In this document: positions 1 through 5,698 of the stretch, piece by piece
Layout of the letters: each line of letters opens with the position of its first letter
Position numbering within the stretch: position 1 is the first letter of the stretch
NCBI GenBank assembly: GCA_030705745.1
Contig: JAUZPT010000115.1
Span: forward strand, 1-8,002
From: Bacillota bacterium
GTDB lineage: Bacteria > Bacillota > Bacilli > Bacillales > Cytobacillaceae
DNA length: 8,002 nucleotides
Reading direction: 5' to 3'
The notes under the pieces: generated by a model
The model's database searches: none
Told to the model about the DNA's origin: nothing
The model's input: only the letters and a program-made list of their open reading frames with translations
Position numbers and translations under genes: made by a program

Positions 1-73
1 GAGGTCACTGAAGGCACCGAGGAGGCTTCAGGATCTCCCCGCGGAAAGCGAGTGACCGGAGCGGAAATCAACA
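1..73. repeat. Partial dispersed GC-rich intergenic repeat, cut by the left edge
   Basis: This stretch is clearly richer in GC than the AT-rich DNA that follows. It contains nested inverted repeats: GGTCACT (3-9) with AGTGACC (51-57), CTGAAG (8-13) with CTTCAG (26-31), and CGC (40-42) with GCG (48-50), so it could fold into a branched structure. The right end, with its CCGCGGAAAGCGAG core (39-52) and GGAGCGGAAATCAAC (58-72), resembles from memory a dispersed noncoding repeat common in many Bacillaceae genomes, here read from the strand opposite to its GTTGATTTCCGCTCC end. No ORF is supported. The true left boundary lies outside the window. I identify it by recall and composition, not by a search. 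Confidence 0.6.
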
Positions 74-131
74 GGACCATTAGCAAGGACTACCACGAAA
101 TTAGATAGTAAGATTCTGAGAAAATAAAAAA

Positions 132-160
132 TTGTCGAGAAAATACCCCTTTCTCGACAA
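132..160. other. Perfect 11-bp inverted repeat upstream of a terminator
   Basis: TTGTCGAGAAA (132-142) is perfectly complementary to TTTCTCGACAA (150-160) around a 7-nt loop. It is not followed by a T-run, so alone it is not a standard intrinsic terminator. It lies 4 nt before the hairpin at 165-186. It may help stop transcripts arriving from the left, protect a 3' end, or be a DNA operator. The function is unknown. Confidence 0.5.
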
Positions 161-164
161 CCTG

Positions 165-197
165 ATGAGAAGGGATGCCTTCTCATTTTTTGTTTTT
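165..197 (+). terminator. Intrinsic terminator of the upstream unit
   Basis: ATGAGAAGG (165-173) pairs perfectly with CCTTCTCAT (178-186) around a GATG tetraloop. Six T residues follow (186-191), then G and five more T residues. It should end transcription entering from the left, so gapB depends on its own promoter. Confidence 0.85.
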
Positions 198-268
198 ATT
201 AAATTAAATCTTATCTAAATAGGAAATAGTAGGCACTGAAAATAAAACTTTTTCGCATTTGCATACTT

Positions 269-302
269 TGTGTATCACAAATCTTTTTTAATATGTTATA
301 CT
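269..302. promoter_or_regulatory. Two candidate CcpN operators in the gapB promoter
   Basis: TATGTTATACT (292-302) fits every position of the CcpN consensus as I recall it, TRTGHYATAYW, and covers the -10 box. TGTGTATCACA (269-279), read on the other strand as TGTGATACACA, fits with one mismatch and covers the -35 region. It is part of the dyad TTGTG-TAT-CACAA (268-280). In B. subtilis, CcpN represses gapB and pckA during glycolytic growth by binding at the promoter. The two-site layout supports the same control here, but binding is inferred. Confidence 0.65.
294..302 (+). promoter_or_regulatory. gapB promoter, extended -10
   Basis: TGTTATACT is an extended -10 (TGn followed by TATACT at 297-302). 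No good -35 hexamer sits 17 nt upstream; that position reads ATCACA (274-279). The promoter therefore probably relies on the extended -10. The expected start near 308-310 would leave a leader of about 48 nt before gapB, with AAGGGG (344-349) as the ribosome binding site 7 nt before the ATG. Confidence 0.7.
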
Positions 303-356
303 ATTAGAGAAGATACAAGTCATTAAGTATAACACTAATGCGGAAGGGGCCGTAAA

Positions 357-1388
357 ATGAAGGCTAGAATTGCAATTAATGGTTTTGGAAGGATCGGAAG
401 AATGGTTTTCAGAAAAGCCATTTTAGAAAAAAAGCTTGAGGTCGTGGCGATTAACGCAAGCTATCCCGCTGAAACATTAGCTCATTTATTAAAATACGAT
501 ACGAATCACGGCCAATTTGAGGGTGAAGTGATTCCTTTAGATAACGAATTGATTGTAAATGGGAAACGAGTGCGATTATTGAATGACCGCAATCCCGAAA
601 AACTTCCTTGGAAAGAAATGGGCATTGATATTGTCATCGAAGCAACGGGAAAATTTAATTCTTATGACAAGGCAAGCCTCCATTTGGAAGCAGGAGCAAA
701 AAAAGTAATCTTGACCGCTCCAGGCCAAAATGAAGATATTACTATCGTAATGGGCGTCAACGAAGAAGCTTTGATTCCAAGCGAGCATCGAATTATTTCA
801 AATGCTTCCTGTACGACCAACTGTCTTGCGCCGGTTGTAAAAGTACTCGAAGAAGAATTTGGCATAGTAAACGGTTTAATGACAACCGTTCATGCTTTTA
901 CAAATGATCAAAAAAATATTGATAATCCGCATAAGGATTTAAGACGGGCACGGGCGTGCGGTCAATCGATAATTCCAACTTCGACAGGGGCGGCAAAGGC
1001 ACTTGCGCTCGTTTTGCCGCAGTTAAAAGGTAAGATTCATGGAATGGCATTGCGCGTTCCAACCCCGAATGTTTCGCTCGTTGATCTTGTCGTCGACCTT
1101 AAGTGTGATGTGACGGTTGATACAGTAAACGAAGCATTTATTAAGGCGGCAGATGGTCGATTAAATGGAATTCTTGGATTTACGGTGGAGCCACTAGTAT
1201 CGGTGGATTTCAATACAAGTGAGCATTCGGCTGTAATAGACGGTCTTTCAACAATGGTAATGGGTAACCGCAAAGTAAAGGTTCTGGCATGGTATGACAA
1301 CGAATGGGGCTACTCTTCACGAGTGGTTGATCTAGCCATGTATGTTGCACAGGAAATGTCAAATGCAGCTCAGATTAAAGTCGGATAA
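357..1388 (+). CDS. gapB: NADP-dependent glyceraldehyde-3-phosphate dehydrogenase, gluconeogenic (GapB)
   Basis: This cytosolic enzyme interconverts 1,3-bisphosphoglycerate and glyceraldehyde-3-phosphate. In Bacillus, GapB serves gluconeogenesis while GapA serves glycolysis. The 343 residues match the family length. The N-terminal Rossmann motif NGFGRIGR spans residues 8-15. The segment INAS (32-35) has Ala34 where NAD-specific enzymes carry an Asp that binds the adenosine ribose; this fits NADP use and the GapB subgroup. The catalytic nucleophile is Cys152 in SNASCTTNC, with its partner His179 in TTVHA, and WYDNEWGYS lies near the C-terminus. The sequence closely follows B. subtilis GapB as I remember it, including NPHKDLRRARACG. 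The gene is monocistronic, between a promoter with candidate CcpN sites and a strong terminator. The start is set by AAGGGG 7 nt upstream and by the family N-terminus. Confidence 0.97.
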   Translation: MKARIAINGFGRIGRMVFRKAILEKKLEVVAINASYPAETLAHLLKYDTNHGQFEGEVIPLDNELIVNGKRVRLLNDRNPEKLPWKEMGIDIVIEATGKFNSYDKASLHLEAGAKKVILTAPGQNEDITIVMGVNEEALIPSEHRIISNASCTTNCLAPVVKVLEEEFGIVNGLMTTVHAFTNDQKNIDNPHKDLRRARACGQSIIPTSTGAAKALALVLPQLKGKIHGMALRVPTPNVSLVDLVVDLKCDVTVDTVNEAFIKAADGRLNGILGFTVEPLVSVDFNTSEHSAVIDGLSTMVMGNRKVKVLAWYDNEWGYSSRVVDLAMYVAQEMSNAAQIKVG

Positions 1389-1424
1389 TCTAGCTCACAA
1401 TAATAGGTTCTGTTAAACAGTTCC

Positions 1425-1473
1425 AAAAAGAAAAAAATTGCTGATGCAAAACAGCAATTTTTTTCTTTTTTTC
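1425..1473 (+). terminator. gapB intrinsic terminator, 19-bp perfect stem
   Basis: The segment 1425-1443 is perfectly complementary to 1452-1470 around an 8-nt loop (1444-1451). The core is TTGCTG/CAGCAA and the outer stem is A:T with one G:C pair. Because the outer stem is A-rich on the left and T-rich on the right, the T-tract belongs to the stem, and the hairpin could also act on the opposite strand. Confidence 0.92.
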
Positions 1474-1543
1474 ATGTATACGTGTTTAAGCGGATGCCGA
1501 GTTATAAAGGGGCAGTTATGTGGAATTTTTTTATTTTGATAGG

Positions 1544-1572
1544 TTGCAAAAAAAATATAAACAAAGTATACT
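1544..1572 (+). promoter_or_regulatory. SigmaA promoter of speD
   Basis: TTGCAA (1544-1549) and TATACT (1567-1572) are separated by the ideal 17 nt. The spacer is A-rich. The expected transcript start near 1578-1580 leaves a leader of about 145 nt before speD, unusually long for a single small gene. Confidence 0.8.
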
Positions 1573-1578
1573 AGTCAT

Positions 1579-1723
1579 CGTGAACTTCTTGAAATTAGGT
1601 AGAAATTAATTACTTAAAGGGTTAGGACCTCTCTGGACTAACTTTCCCCCGTGGTAGTTATAAGATACCGTCAATATTAAGGTTTCAGGAGGTAGCAAAA
1701 AAGCTTAAGGGGGAAACACGAAT
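1579..1723 (+). promoter_or_regulatory. Structured speD leader with possible Shine-Dalgarno masking
   Basis: The leader ends in AAGGGGG (1707-1713), the Shine-Dalgarno sequence 10 nt before the speD ATG. TTTCCCCC (1643-1650) is perfectly complementary to GGGGGAAA (1709-1716), so an 8-bp long-range helix could hide the ribosome site. Directly before it, GTTAG (1621-1625) and CTAAC (1638-1642) form a hairpin that would stack on this helix. Alternatives exist: GTTTC (1682-1686) with GAAAC (1713-1717), and ACCTC (1627-1631) with GAGGT (1689-1693). An AGGAGGT (1687-1693) has no start codon at a usable distance. I recognise no named riboswitch class. The pairing is seen in the sequence; regulation is inferred. 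Confidence 0.45.
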
Positions 1724-2098
1724 ATGGAAACAATGGGACGTCATGTAATCTCTGAATTATGGGGTTGCGACTTTGAAAAATTAAATAACATGGATTTTAT
1801 TGAACAAACGTTTGTTGAAGCTGCATTAAAATCAGGTGCTGAAATTCGTGAGGTAGCTTTTCATAAATTTGCGCCACAAGGTGTGAGTGGAGTAGTTATC
1901 ATCTCTGAATCACATTTAACGATCCACAGCTTTCCAGAGCATGGCTATGCAAGCATCGATGTGTACACATGCGGTGATTTGAATCCGAATATCGCTGCTG
2001 ATTATATCGCAGAAGCACTGAATGCTCAAACTCGTGAAAATATCGAAATTCCACGTGGAATGGGTCCTGTACAAGTAAAACAGGCAAAGGTTCTTTAA
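1724..2098 (+). CDS. speD: S-adenosylmethionine decarboxylase proenzyme (SpeD), prokaryotic class 1B type
   Basis: SpeD decarboxylates S-adenosylmethionine to give the aminopropyl donor for spermidine synthesis. It is a pyruvoyl enzyme: the proenzyme cuts itself into beta and alpha chains and the new N-terminal Ser becomes pyruvate. The cut site is Glu62-Ser63 in the segment SESHLTIHS. The processing and catalytic residues His68 and Cys83 are present at the positions known for this small bacterial class. The length of 124 residues is close to the roughly 126 of B. subtilis SpeD, and the N-terminus [15 protein letters not shown] matches that protein as I recall it, which fixes the start. AAGGGGG 10 nt upstream is the ribosome site. 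The gene has its own promoter, a long leader and a terminator. No speE is in the window; in B. subtilis it lies elsewhere. Confidence 0.97.
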   Translation: METMGRHVISELWGCDFEKLNNMDFIEQTFVEAALKSGAEIREVAFHKFAPQGVSGVVIISESHLTIHSFPEHGYASIDVYTCGDLNPNIAADYIAEALNAQTRENIEIPRGMGPVQVKQAKVL

Positions 2099-2129
2099 TC
2101 TTTTTAAAACAATTCGAACGAATGCATTT

Positions 2130-2155
2130 AGAGGTGTAGTGATACACCTCTTTTT
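2130..2155 (+). terminator. speD intrinsic terminator
   Basis: AGAGGTGTA (2130-2138) pairs with TACACCTCT (2143-2151) around a GTGA loop, followed by a T-run (2151-2155) and further T-rich sequence. It lies 31 nt after the speD stop. Confidence 0.9.
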
Positions 2156-2207
2156 ATTTTATACTAAGTTGAGCACACTAGAAAAAATGACGCAGAGGAA
2201 GAGTGAA

Positions 2208-2606
2208 ATGGCTATCTTAAAAAACTTCTTTACCATTTTTCGCAAACAATGCGAAACCGCGGAAAATCATCAAGATGATTCCTTAAGGACGCATTATTAC
2301 AAAGGAACGGCAAAGCAAATCTTTTTATCGGTTGAACAAATGTTTCGGGATGACCGTCATTGCCACGTTACAAGTGTATCTAGAGAGCATGGCGAGATCG
2401 CTGTAGAGGTGAAAGGGAAAGCTCCCTGTTTCCTTATTGTAACCGTTGTTTCGGTTAAACCTTTAGAAACGGCAGTAGATTTTACGCTTTCAACTGAGGC
2501 GTTTTCAATTACAGGATCGTATCCGATGTTGCGGAAGCTTCTTCTTTCCTATTACGAAAAGCTTGATCGCTTACATACGAATATCGGCACCGGGAAAAAC
2601 GCTTAA
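2208..2606 (+). CDS. Conserved cytosolic protein of unknown function, 132 residues
   Basis: I cannot assign a function. From memory, similar proteins in the Bacillus cereus group and relatives are annotated only as 'cytosolic protein' and share the N-terminal motif CETAENHQDDSLRTHYY (15-31). There is no signal peptide or membrane segment. The rest alternates hydrophobic strands (GEIAVEV 62-68, FLIVTVVSV 75-83, AVDFTLSTE 89-97) with an amphipathic C-terminal helix, which suggests a small alpha/beta fold. I chose the ATG at 2208, with GAGG (2195-2198) as a modest ribosome site. A longer reading from 2139 would begin inside the speD terminator loop and has no ribosome site. I find no convincing promoter between that terminator and 2208, so the gene may be read by leakage from speD. 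It sits where I recall no gene between speD and nrdR in B. subtilis. Confidence 0.82.
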   Translation: MAILKNFFTIFRKQCETAENHQDDSLRTHYYKGTAKQIFLSVEQMFRDDRHCHVTSVSREHGEIAVEVKGKAPCFLIVTVVSVKPLETAVDFTLSTEAFSITGSYPMLRKLLLSYYEKLDRLHTNIGTGKNA

Positions 2607-2612
2607 TTCTTC

Positions 2613-2641
2613 TTGTGTTACCATTTTCTTTTTAATAAAAT
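2613..2641 (+). promoter_or_regulatory. Possible SigmaA promoter of nrdR
   Basis: TTGTGT (2613-2618) and TAAAAT (2636-2641) are 17 nt apart, matching the consensus at 4/6 and 5/6 positions. They lie in the 79-nt gap between the preceding gene and nrdR. A start near 2648 would give a leader of about 38 nt. The site is plausible but unproven; read-through from upstream is the alternative. Confidence 0.45.
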
Positions 2642-2685
2642 AGAAGTAAAAAGACGATACGTTAATTTGAGTTGGAGTTGATGGA

Positions 2686-3147
2686 ATGAAATGCCCTTCC
2701 TGTCAAAATAGTGGGACGCGCGTCCTTGATTCACGGCCGGTTGATGAAGGGCGTGCAACTCGTCGAAGGCGTGAATGCGAAGCGTGCAGTTTTCGTTTTA
2801 CTACCTTTGAAAAAATTGATGAAACACCCCTGATTGTCGTGAAAAAAGAAGGGACCCGGGAAGAATTCAGCCGGGACAAGGTTTTGCGAGGGTTGATAAG
2901 AGCTTGTGAAAAACGACCCGTTGCTTTAAGTCAATTGGAAGAAATAACATCTGACGTTGAAAAGGAACTTCGCAATCAAGGTGTTTCTGAAATAAACAGT
3001 GAAGCTATCGGGGAAATCGTTATGGATCGACTTGCTCAAGTAGATGAAGTAGCGTATGTTCGATTTGCGTCTGTTTATCGCCAATTTAAAGACATAAACG
3101 TTTTTATTGATGAATTAAGAGAATTGATTAAAAAAGGAAATTCTTAA
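2686..3147 (+). CDS. nrdR: Transcriptional repressor NrdR of ribonucleotide reductase genes
   Basis: NrdR senses ATP and dATP and represses ribonucleotide reductase operons by binding NrdR boxes, which matches dNTP supply to demand. The 153 residues fit the family (about 150). The N-terminal zinc ribbon has Cys3, Cys6, Cys31 and Cys34, with the basic stretch RATRRRREC between the pairs. An ATP-cone domain follows from about residue 49 to 139, opening with [19 protein letters not shown] and ending near [13 protein letters not shown]. The start is set by the family N-terminus MKCPxC; the upstream GGAG is a moderate ribosome site. The gene precedes dnaB-dnaI, the same neighbourhood as B. subtilis nrdR (ytcG). 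A hairpin with a T-run overlaps its stop codon. I saw no clear pair of NrdR boxes in the window, so its targets are elsewhere. Confidence 0.97.
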   Translation: MKCPSCQNSGTRVLDSRPVDEGRATRRRRECEACSFRFTTFEKIDETPLIVVKKEGTREEFSRDKVLRGLIRACEKRPVALSQLEEITSDVEKELRNQGVSEINSEAIGEIVMDRLAQVDEVAYVRFASVYRQFKDINVFIDELRELIKKGNS

Positions 3148-3175
3148 GAGCTAAAGCGATCTTTGGCTCTTTTTT
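3146..3175 (+). terminator. Terminator-like hairpin between nrdR and dnaB
   Basis: AAGAGC (3146-3151) pairs with GCTCTT (3166-3171), a T:G wobble follows, and AAAG (3153-3156) pairs with CTTT (3161-3164) around a CGAT loop. This makes an 11-bp stem followed by a T-run (3170-3175). The stem begins inside the nrdR TAA stop codon. Only 26 nt separate the T-run from the dnaB ATG, with no room for a full promoter, so it probably acts as a leaky terminator or attenuator that lowers dnaB-dnaI expression relative to nrdR. Confidence 0.75.
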
Positions 3176-3201
3176 ACTCATCTGTGAAGGGTTGGAAGAA
3201 T

Positions 3202-4599
3202 ATGCAGCATTGGCAGGAAATTGTCCCAATTGATCGATATATTGTCTCAACGAATGGGCTGCTGCATGAATATGACCGAAAAGTCCTGACATTTTTGTAT
3301 CAGCCTTTAATGGGCATTCATTGCTTCAGCTTGTATATGACCTTATGGGCCGAAATTGAGGAAAACCGTCTTTGGTCAGAATCCTCCTCCCATCATATTT
3401 TGATGAATATGATCGGGCTGAATTTGAATGACATTTATGATGCACGATTAAAACTTGAGGGAATTGGATTATTAAAGACCCGGGTAAAAATAGTCGATGG
3501 GAATCGTTCGTTTATTTATGAATTGCAGCCACCTCTTAATCCTGAACAGTTTTTTTTGGACGGCATGCTGAATATTTATTTGTACAGGAAAATCGGTAAA
3601 AATCACTTCGCGCGCTTGAAACGCTTTTTCTGTGATCGAAAAACTCCTATCGAAGAGGAGTATAAAGAGGTTACCCGATCTTTCCAGGATGTTTATGAAT
3701 CTGCTGCTCCTGAATCTATTCAATATTCGCAAGAATACTCCTCTGATTTGGAACCTGACGGAAATGAGCAATTTATTGGAAGGCAAGAACAAAAAGCAAT
3801 TCAGGTTAACGCGGATTTCTTTAATTTTGATTTGTTGATTTCTGGTTTAAATGAATCACTTTTACCAAAGAAGGCATTAACACAAAAGGTGAAAGAAGCA
3901 ATCAGCAATCTTGCTTTTTTATATGGAATCGATGCCCTGCAAATGAAAAATATTCTATTGAGTGCTTTGGATGAAGACAATGAAATAAATATTGAAGAAT
4001 TGCGAAAGGCTGCGAGGGACTGGTACCAATTCGTCCATTATGACCAGCTTCCTGTACTTATTGAACGAACTCAGCCTCCAATGTACCAAATACAGCAGCA
4101 GGAACCGAAGACAAAAGAGGAAGAACTTATGCGTTATCTTGAAACAGCTTCACCTCTTCAATTTTTAAAAGATCTGTCAGGCGGAGCGGAACCATCGAAA
4201 GCAGATATGCAGATTATTGAAGAAACAATGATGAAGCAGAAGCTCCTCCCTGGAGTTGTAAATGTGCTCATACACTTTGTGATGCTGAAAACAGATATGA
4301 AGCTGACTAAAGGATATGTTGAGAAGCTTGCGAGCCACTGGAGCCGCAAACAGGTGAAAACGGTCAAGGAAGCAATGGAATTGGCTAAAAGTGAACACAG
4401 CAAGTATCTCGGCTGGACAGAACCGAAAAAGACGGGGAAATCTGGTTCAAGACAAAAGCCGATTCGAACAGAATTTCTTCCAGATTGGTTTAATGAGGGT
4501 TCAAAGGATGCACCCCCTCCAAAAGACGACAGTGCTCAAAATGAGCTGGACGCAAAAACGCGTGCGCTGGAAGAAAAATTAAAAGCGTTTCGCAAGTAA
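3202..4599 (+). CDS. dnaB: Replication initiation and membrane attachment protein DnaB (Bacillus helicase co-loader)
   Basis: This is the Bacillus DnaB, not the Escherichia coli helicase of the same name. It acts with DnaD and DnaI to load the replicative helicase (DnaC in Bacillus) at oriC and at stalled forks, and it links the origin to the membrane. At 465 residues it is close to B. subtilis DnaB (about 472). The N-terminal half corresponds to the winged-helix DDBH1 domain, including QPLMGxHCFSLYMTLW and the run DGMLNIYLYRKIGK. The DDBH2 domain covers about residues 320-405 and carries the YxxxIxxxW-type motif, here Tyr372 to Trp380. The C-terminal tail is charged and ends in a short likely coiled helix. 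I chose the ATG at 3202 because an in-frame ATG at 3163 lies inside the terminator hairpin and the later start fits the family N-terminus. dnaI follows after 15 nt. Confidence 0.95.
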   Translation: MQHWQEIVPIDRYIVSTNGLLHEYDRKVLTFLYQPLMGIHCFSLYMTLWAEIEENRLWSESSSHHILMNMIGLNLNDIYDARLKLEGIGLLKTRVKIVDGNRSFIYELQPPLNPEQFFLDGMLNIYLYRKIGKNHFARLKRFFCDRKTPIEEEYKEVTRSFQDVYESAAPESIQYSQEYSSDLEPDGNEQFIGRQEQKAIQVNADFFNFDLLISGLNESLLPKKALTQKVKEAISNLAFLYGIDALQMKNILLSALDEDNEINIEELRKAARDWYQFVHYDQLPVLIERTQPPMYQIQQQEPKTKEEELMRYLETASPLQFLKDLSGGAEPSKADMQIIEETMMKQKLLPGVVNVLIHFVMLKTDMKLTKGYVEKLASHWSRKQVKTVKEAMELAKSEHSKYLGWTEPKKTGKSGSRQKPIRTEFLPDWFNEGSKDAPPPKDDSAQNELDAKTRALEEKLKAFRK

Positions 4600-4614
4600 G
4601 AGGTGAACGAAATT

Positions 4615-5550
4615 ATGGAGAGAATAAATCAAACGTTAAAAAGGCTTGCATCGAACGAGAATTTTCAAAAAAGATATGAGAAAATGCGCAAGAACACGCT
4701 TAGTCATCCGGATGTTACTGCTTTTTTGGCGCAGCATCAAAATGAAATAACGGAAGACATGATCGGAAAAAGTCTCGGGAAGCTGTTTGAATATACGAAT
4801 CAAAGCAAGGAATGCAATCGTTGTCCAAGCCTTGAAGGCTGCGTGAACATCATGCAGGGTTATCACCCTGAATTGGTGCTGCAGAGAAATTCTATCGATG
4901 TTCGATATGAACGCTGCCCTAGTAAAGTGATGGCAGATGAAAAGAGTAAAAATGAAAAACTCATTCGAAGCCTATATGTGCCTAGAGAAATATTGGAGGC
5001 TTCATTCGAATCCTTGAAGATCGCATCAGGTAAAATTGATGCAGCTGATAAAGCGGCGTCCTTTGTTATGAACTATCAACGGGGGCAAAAACAAAAAGGG
5101 TTGTATCTGTATGGGAAATTTGGTGTCGGAAAGTCATTCCTGTTAGGTGCCATTGCCAATGAACTAGCTAAAAAGCGAATTTCGTCCATGATCGTATATG
5201 TACCCGAATTGTTGCGAGAGATGAAAAGTTCGATTGCCGATTCAACATTGAATGAAAAAATCGAAACGCTAAAGCGCGAACCGGTTTTGATGCTTGATGA
5301 TATTGGTGCTGAAGCAATGTCCAGCTGGACAAGGGATGAAGTGATGGGGCCGATTCTTCAGTTCCGCATGCTTGAAAACCTGCCGACATTTTTTTCTTCG
5401 AATTTTGATTTTCAGGGTCTGGAACATCATTTAACATATAGTCAGCGCGGCGAAGAGGAAAAAATGAAAGCGCGAAGAATGATGGAACGAATCCGGTATT
5501 TGAGCGAGCCAGTTTTGGTAGATGGGCCAAATCAACGAGATCTGATATAA
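4615..5550 (+). CDS. dnaI: Primosomal protein DnaI, AAA+ helicase loader
   Basis: DnaI binds the hexameric replicative helicase and, with ATP, loads it on DNA during initiation and restart, together with DnaB and DnaD. From the ATG at 4615 it has 311 residues, the same length as B. subtilis DnaI. The N-terminal helicase-binding domain has a zinc site whose ligands are all in place: Cys67, Cys70, Cys76, His84 and Cys101. The C-terminal AAA+ domain has Walker A GKFGVGKS (167-174), Walker B LMLDDIG (225-231), a sensor segment SSNF (261-264) and an Arg-rich region near RRMMERIRYL. An in-frame GTG at 4603 is rejected as start because it is part of the ribosome site AAGAGGTGA (4598-4606), which is well placed for 4615. 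It is translated directly after dnaB and closed by a strong terminator. Confidence 0.97.
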   Translation: MERINQTLKRLASNENFQKRYEKMRKNTLSHPDVTAFLAQHQNEITEDMIGKSLGKLFEYTNQSKECNRCPSLEGCVNIMQGYHPELVLQRNSIDVRYERCPSKVMADEKSKNEKLIRSLYVPREILEASFESLKIASGKIDAADKAASFVMNYQRGQKQKGLYLYGKFGVGKSFLLGAIANELAKKRISSMIVYVPELLREMKSSIADSTLNEKIETLKREPVLMLDDIGAEAMSSWTRDEVMGPILQFRMLENLPTFFSSNFDFQGLEHHLTYSQRGEEEKMKARRMMERIRYLSEPVLVDGPNQRDLI

Positions 5551-5568
5551 ATGAAATAATGAAATTGC

Positions 5569-5603
5569 AAAACTGCCGGAGCATAATCCGGCAGTTTTTT
5601 TTT
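5569..5603 (+). terminator. dnaB-dnaI intrinsic terminator
   Basis: AAAACTGCCGGA (5569-5580) pairs perfectly with TCCGGCAGTTTT (5587-5598) around a GCATAA loop, and the T-tract runs over nine residues (5595-5603). This is a strong GC-rich terminator. It separates the helicase-loading genes from ytxC. Confidence 0.95.
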
Positions 5604-5604
5604 G

Positions 5605-5694
5605 GGATATAATTCAAACATACTGCACTCTACTTCTATTTTGTCCAAGTCCCCCATATACATGAAAACAGAGATTCTGGAATCAAGGGGGGAT
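5605..5694 (+). promoter_or_regulatory. ytxC upstream region: SigmaF-like -10 and a C-run facing the ribosome site
   Basis: No good SigmaA promoter is visible. GGATATAAT (5605-5613) fits the SigmaF-type -10 pattern GGnnAnAnT, but the nearest GCATA (5581-5585) is 19 nt away, longer than the usual 15-16, and lies in the terminator loop. Further down, GTCCCCC (5649-5655) can pair with GGGGGAT (5688-5694, one G:U), covering the ytxC Shine-Dalgarno sequence, and GATTC (5673-5677) faces GAATC (5680-5684) between them. Both signals are weak evidence. Confidence 0.3.
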
Positions 5695-5698
5695 CTGG

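Noticed and set aside
1037..1300. Minus-strand open frame of 87 codons opposite gapB, and similar ones opposite gapB, dnaB and thrS
   Set aside because: They lie opposite highly conserved genes and have no ribosome sites or recognisable products.
2139..2207. N-terminal extension of the 132-residue protein from the ATG at 2139, or from the in-frame ATG at 2187
   Set aside because: The ATG at 2139 lies in the loop and right arm of the speD terminator with no ribosome site, and the ATG at 2187 also lacks one. The ATG at 2208 has a purine-rich site and fits the family N-terminus.
3163..3201. N-terminal extension of DnaB from 3163
   Set aside because: The start would lie in the right arm of the nrdR/dnaB hairpin, and the extra 13 residues are not in known DnaB proteins. 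The ATG at 3202 matches the family.
4603..4614. GTG start for dnaI at 4603
   Set aside because: The GTG is part of the Shine-Dalgarno sequence AAGAGGTGA. Starting at 4615 gives 311 residues and places all zinc ligands at the B. subtilis positions.
5168..5617. 149-codon open frame on the minus strand opposite dnaI
   Set aside because: It lies opposite the conserved AAA+ domain of dnaI and crosses its terminator. It has no ribosome site or family resemblance, so it is a shadow frame.
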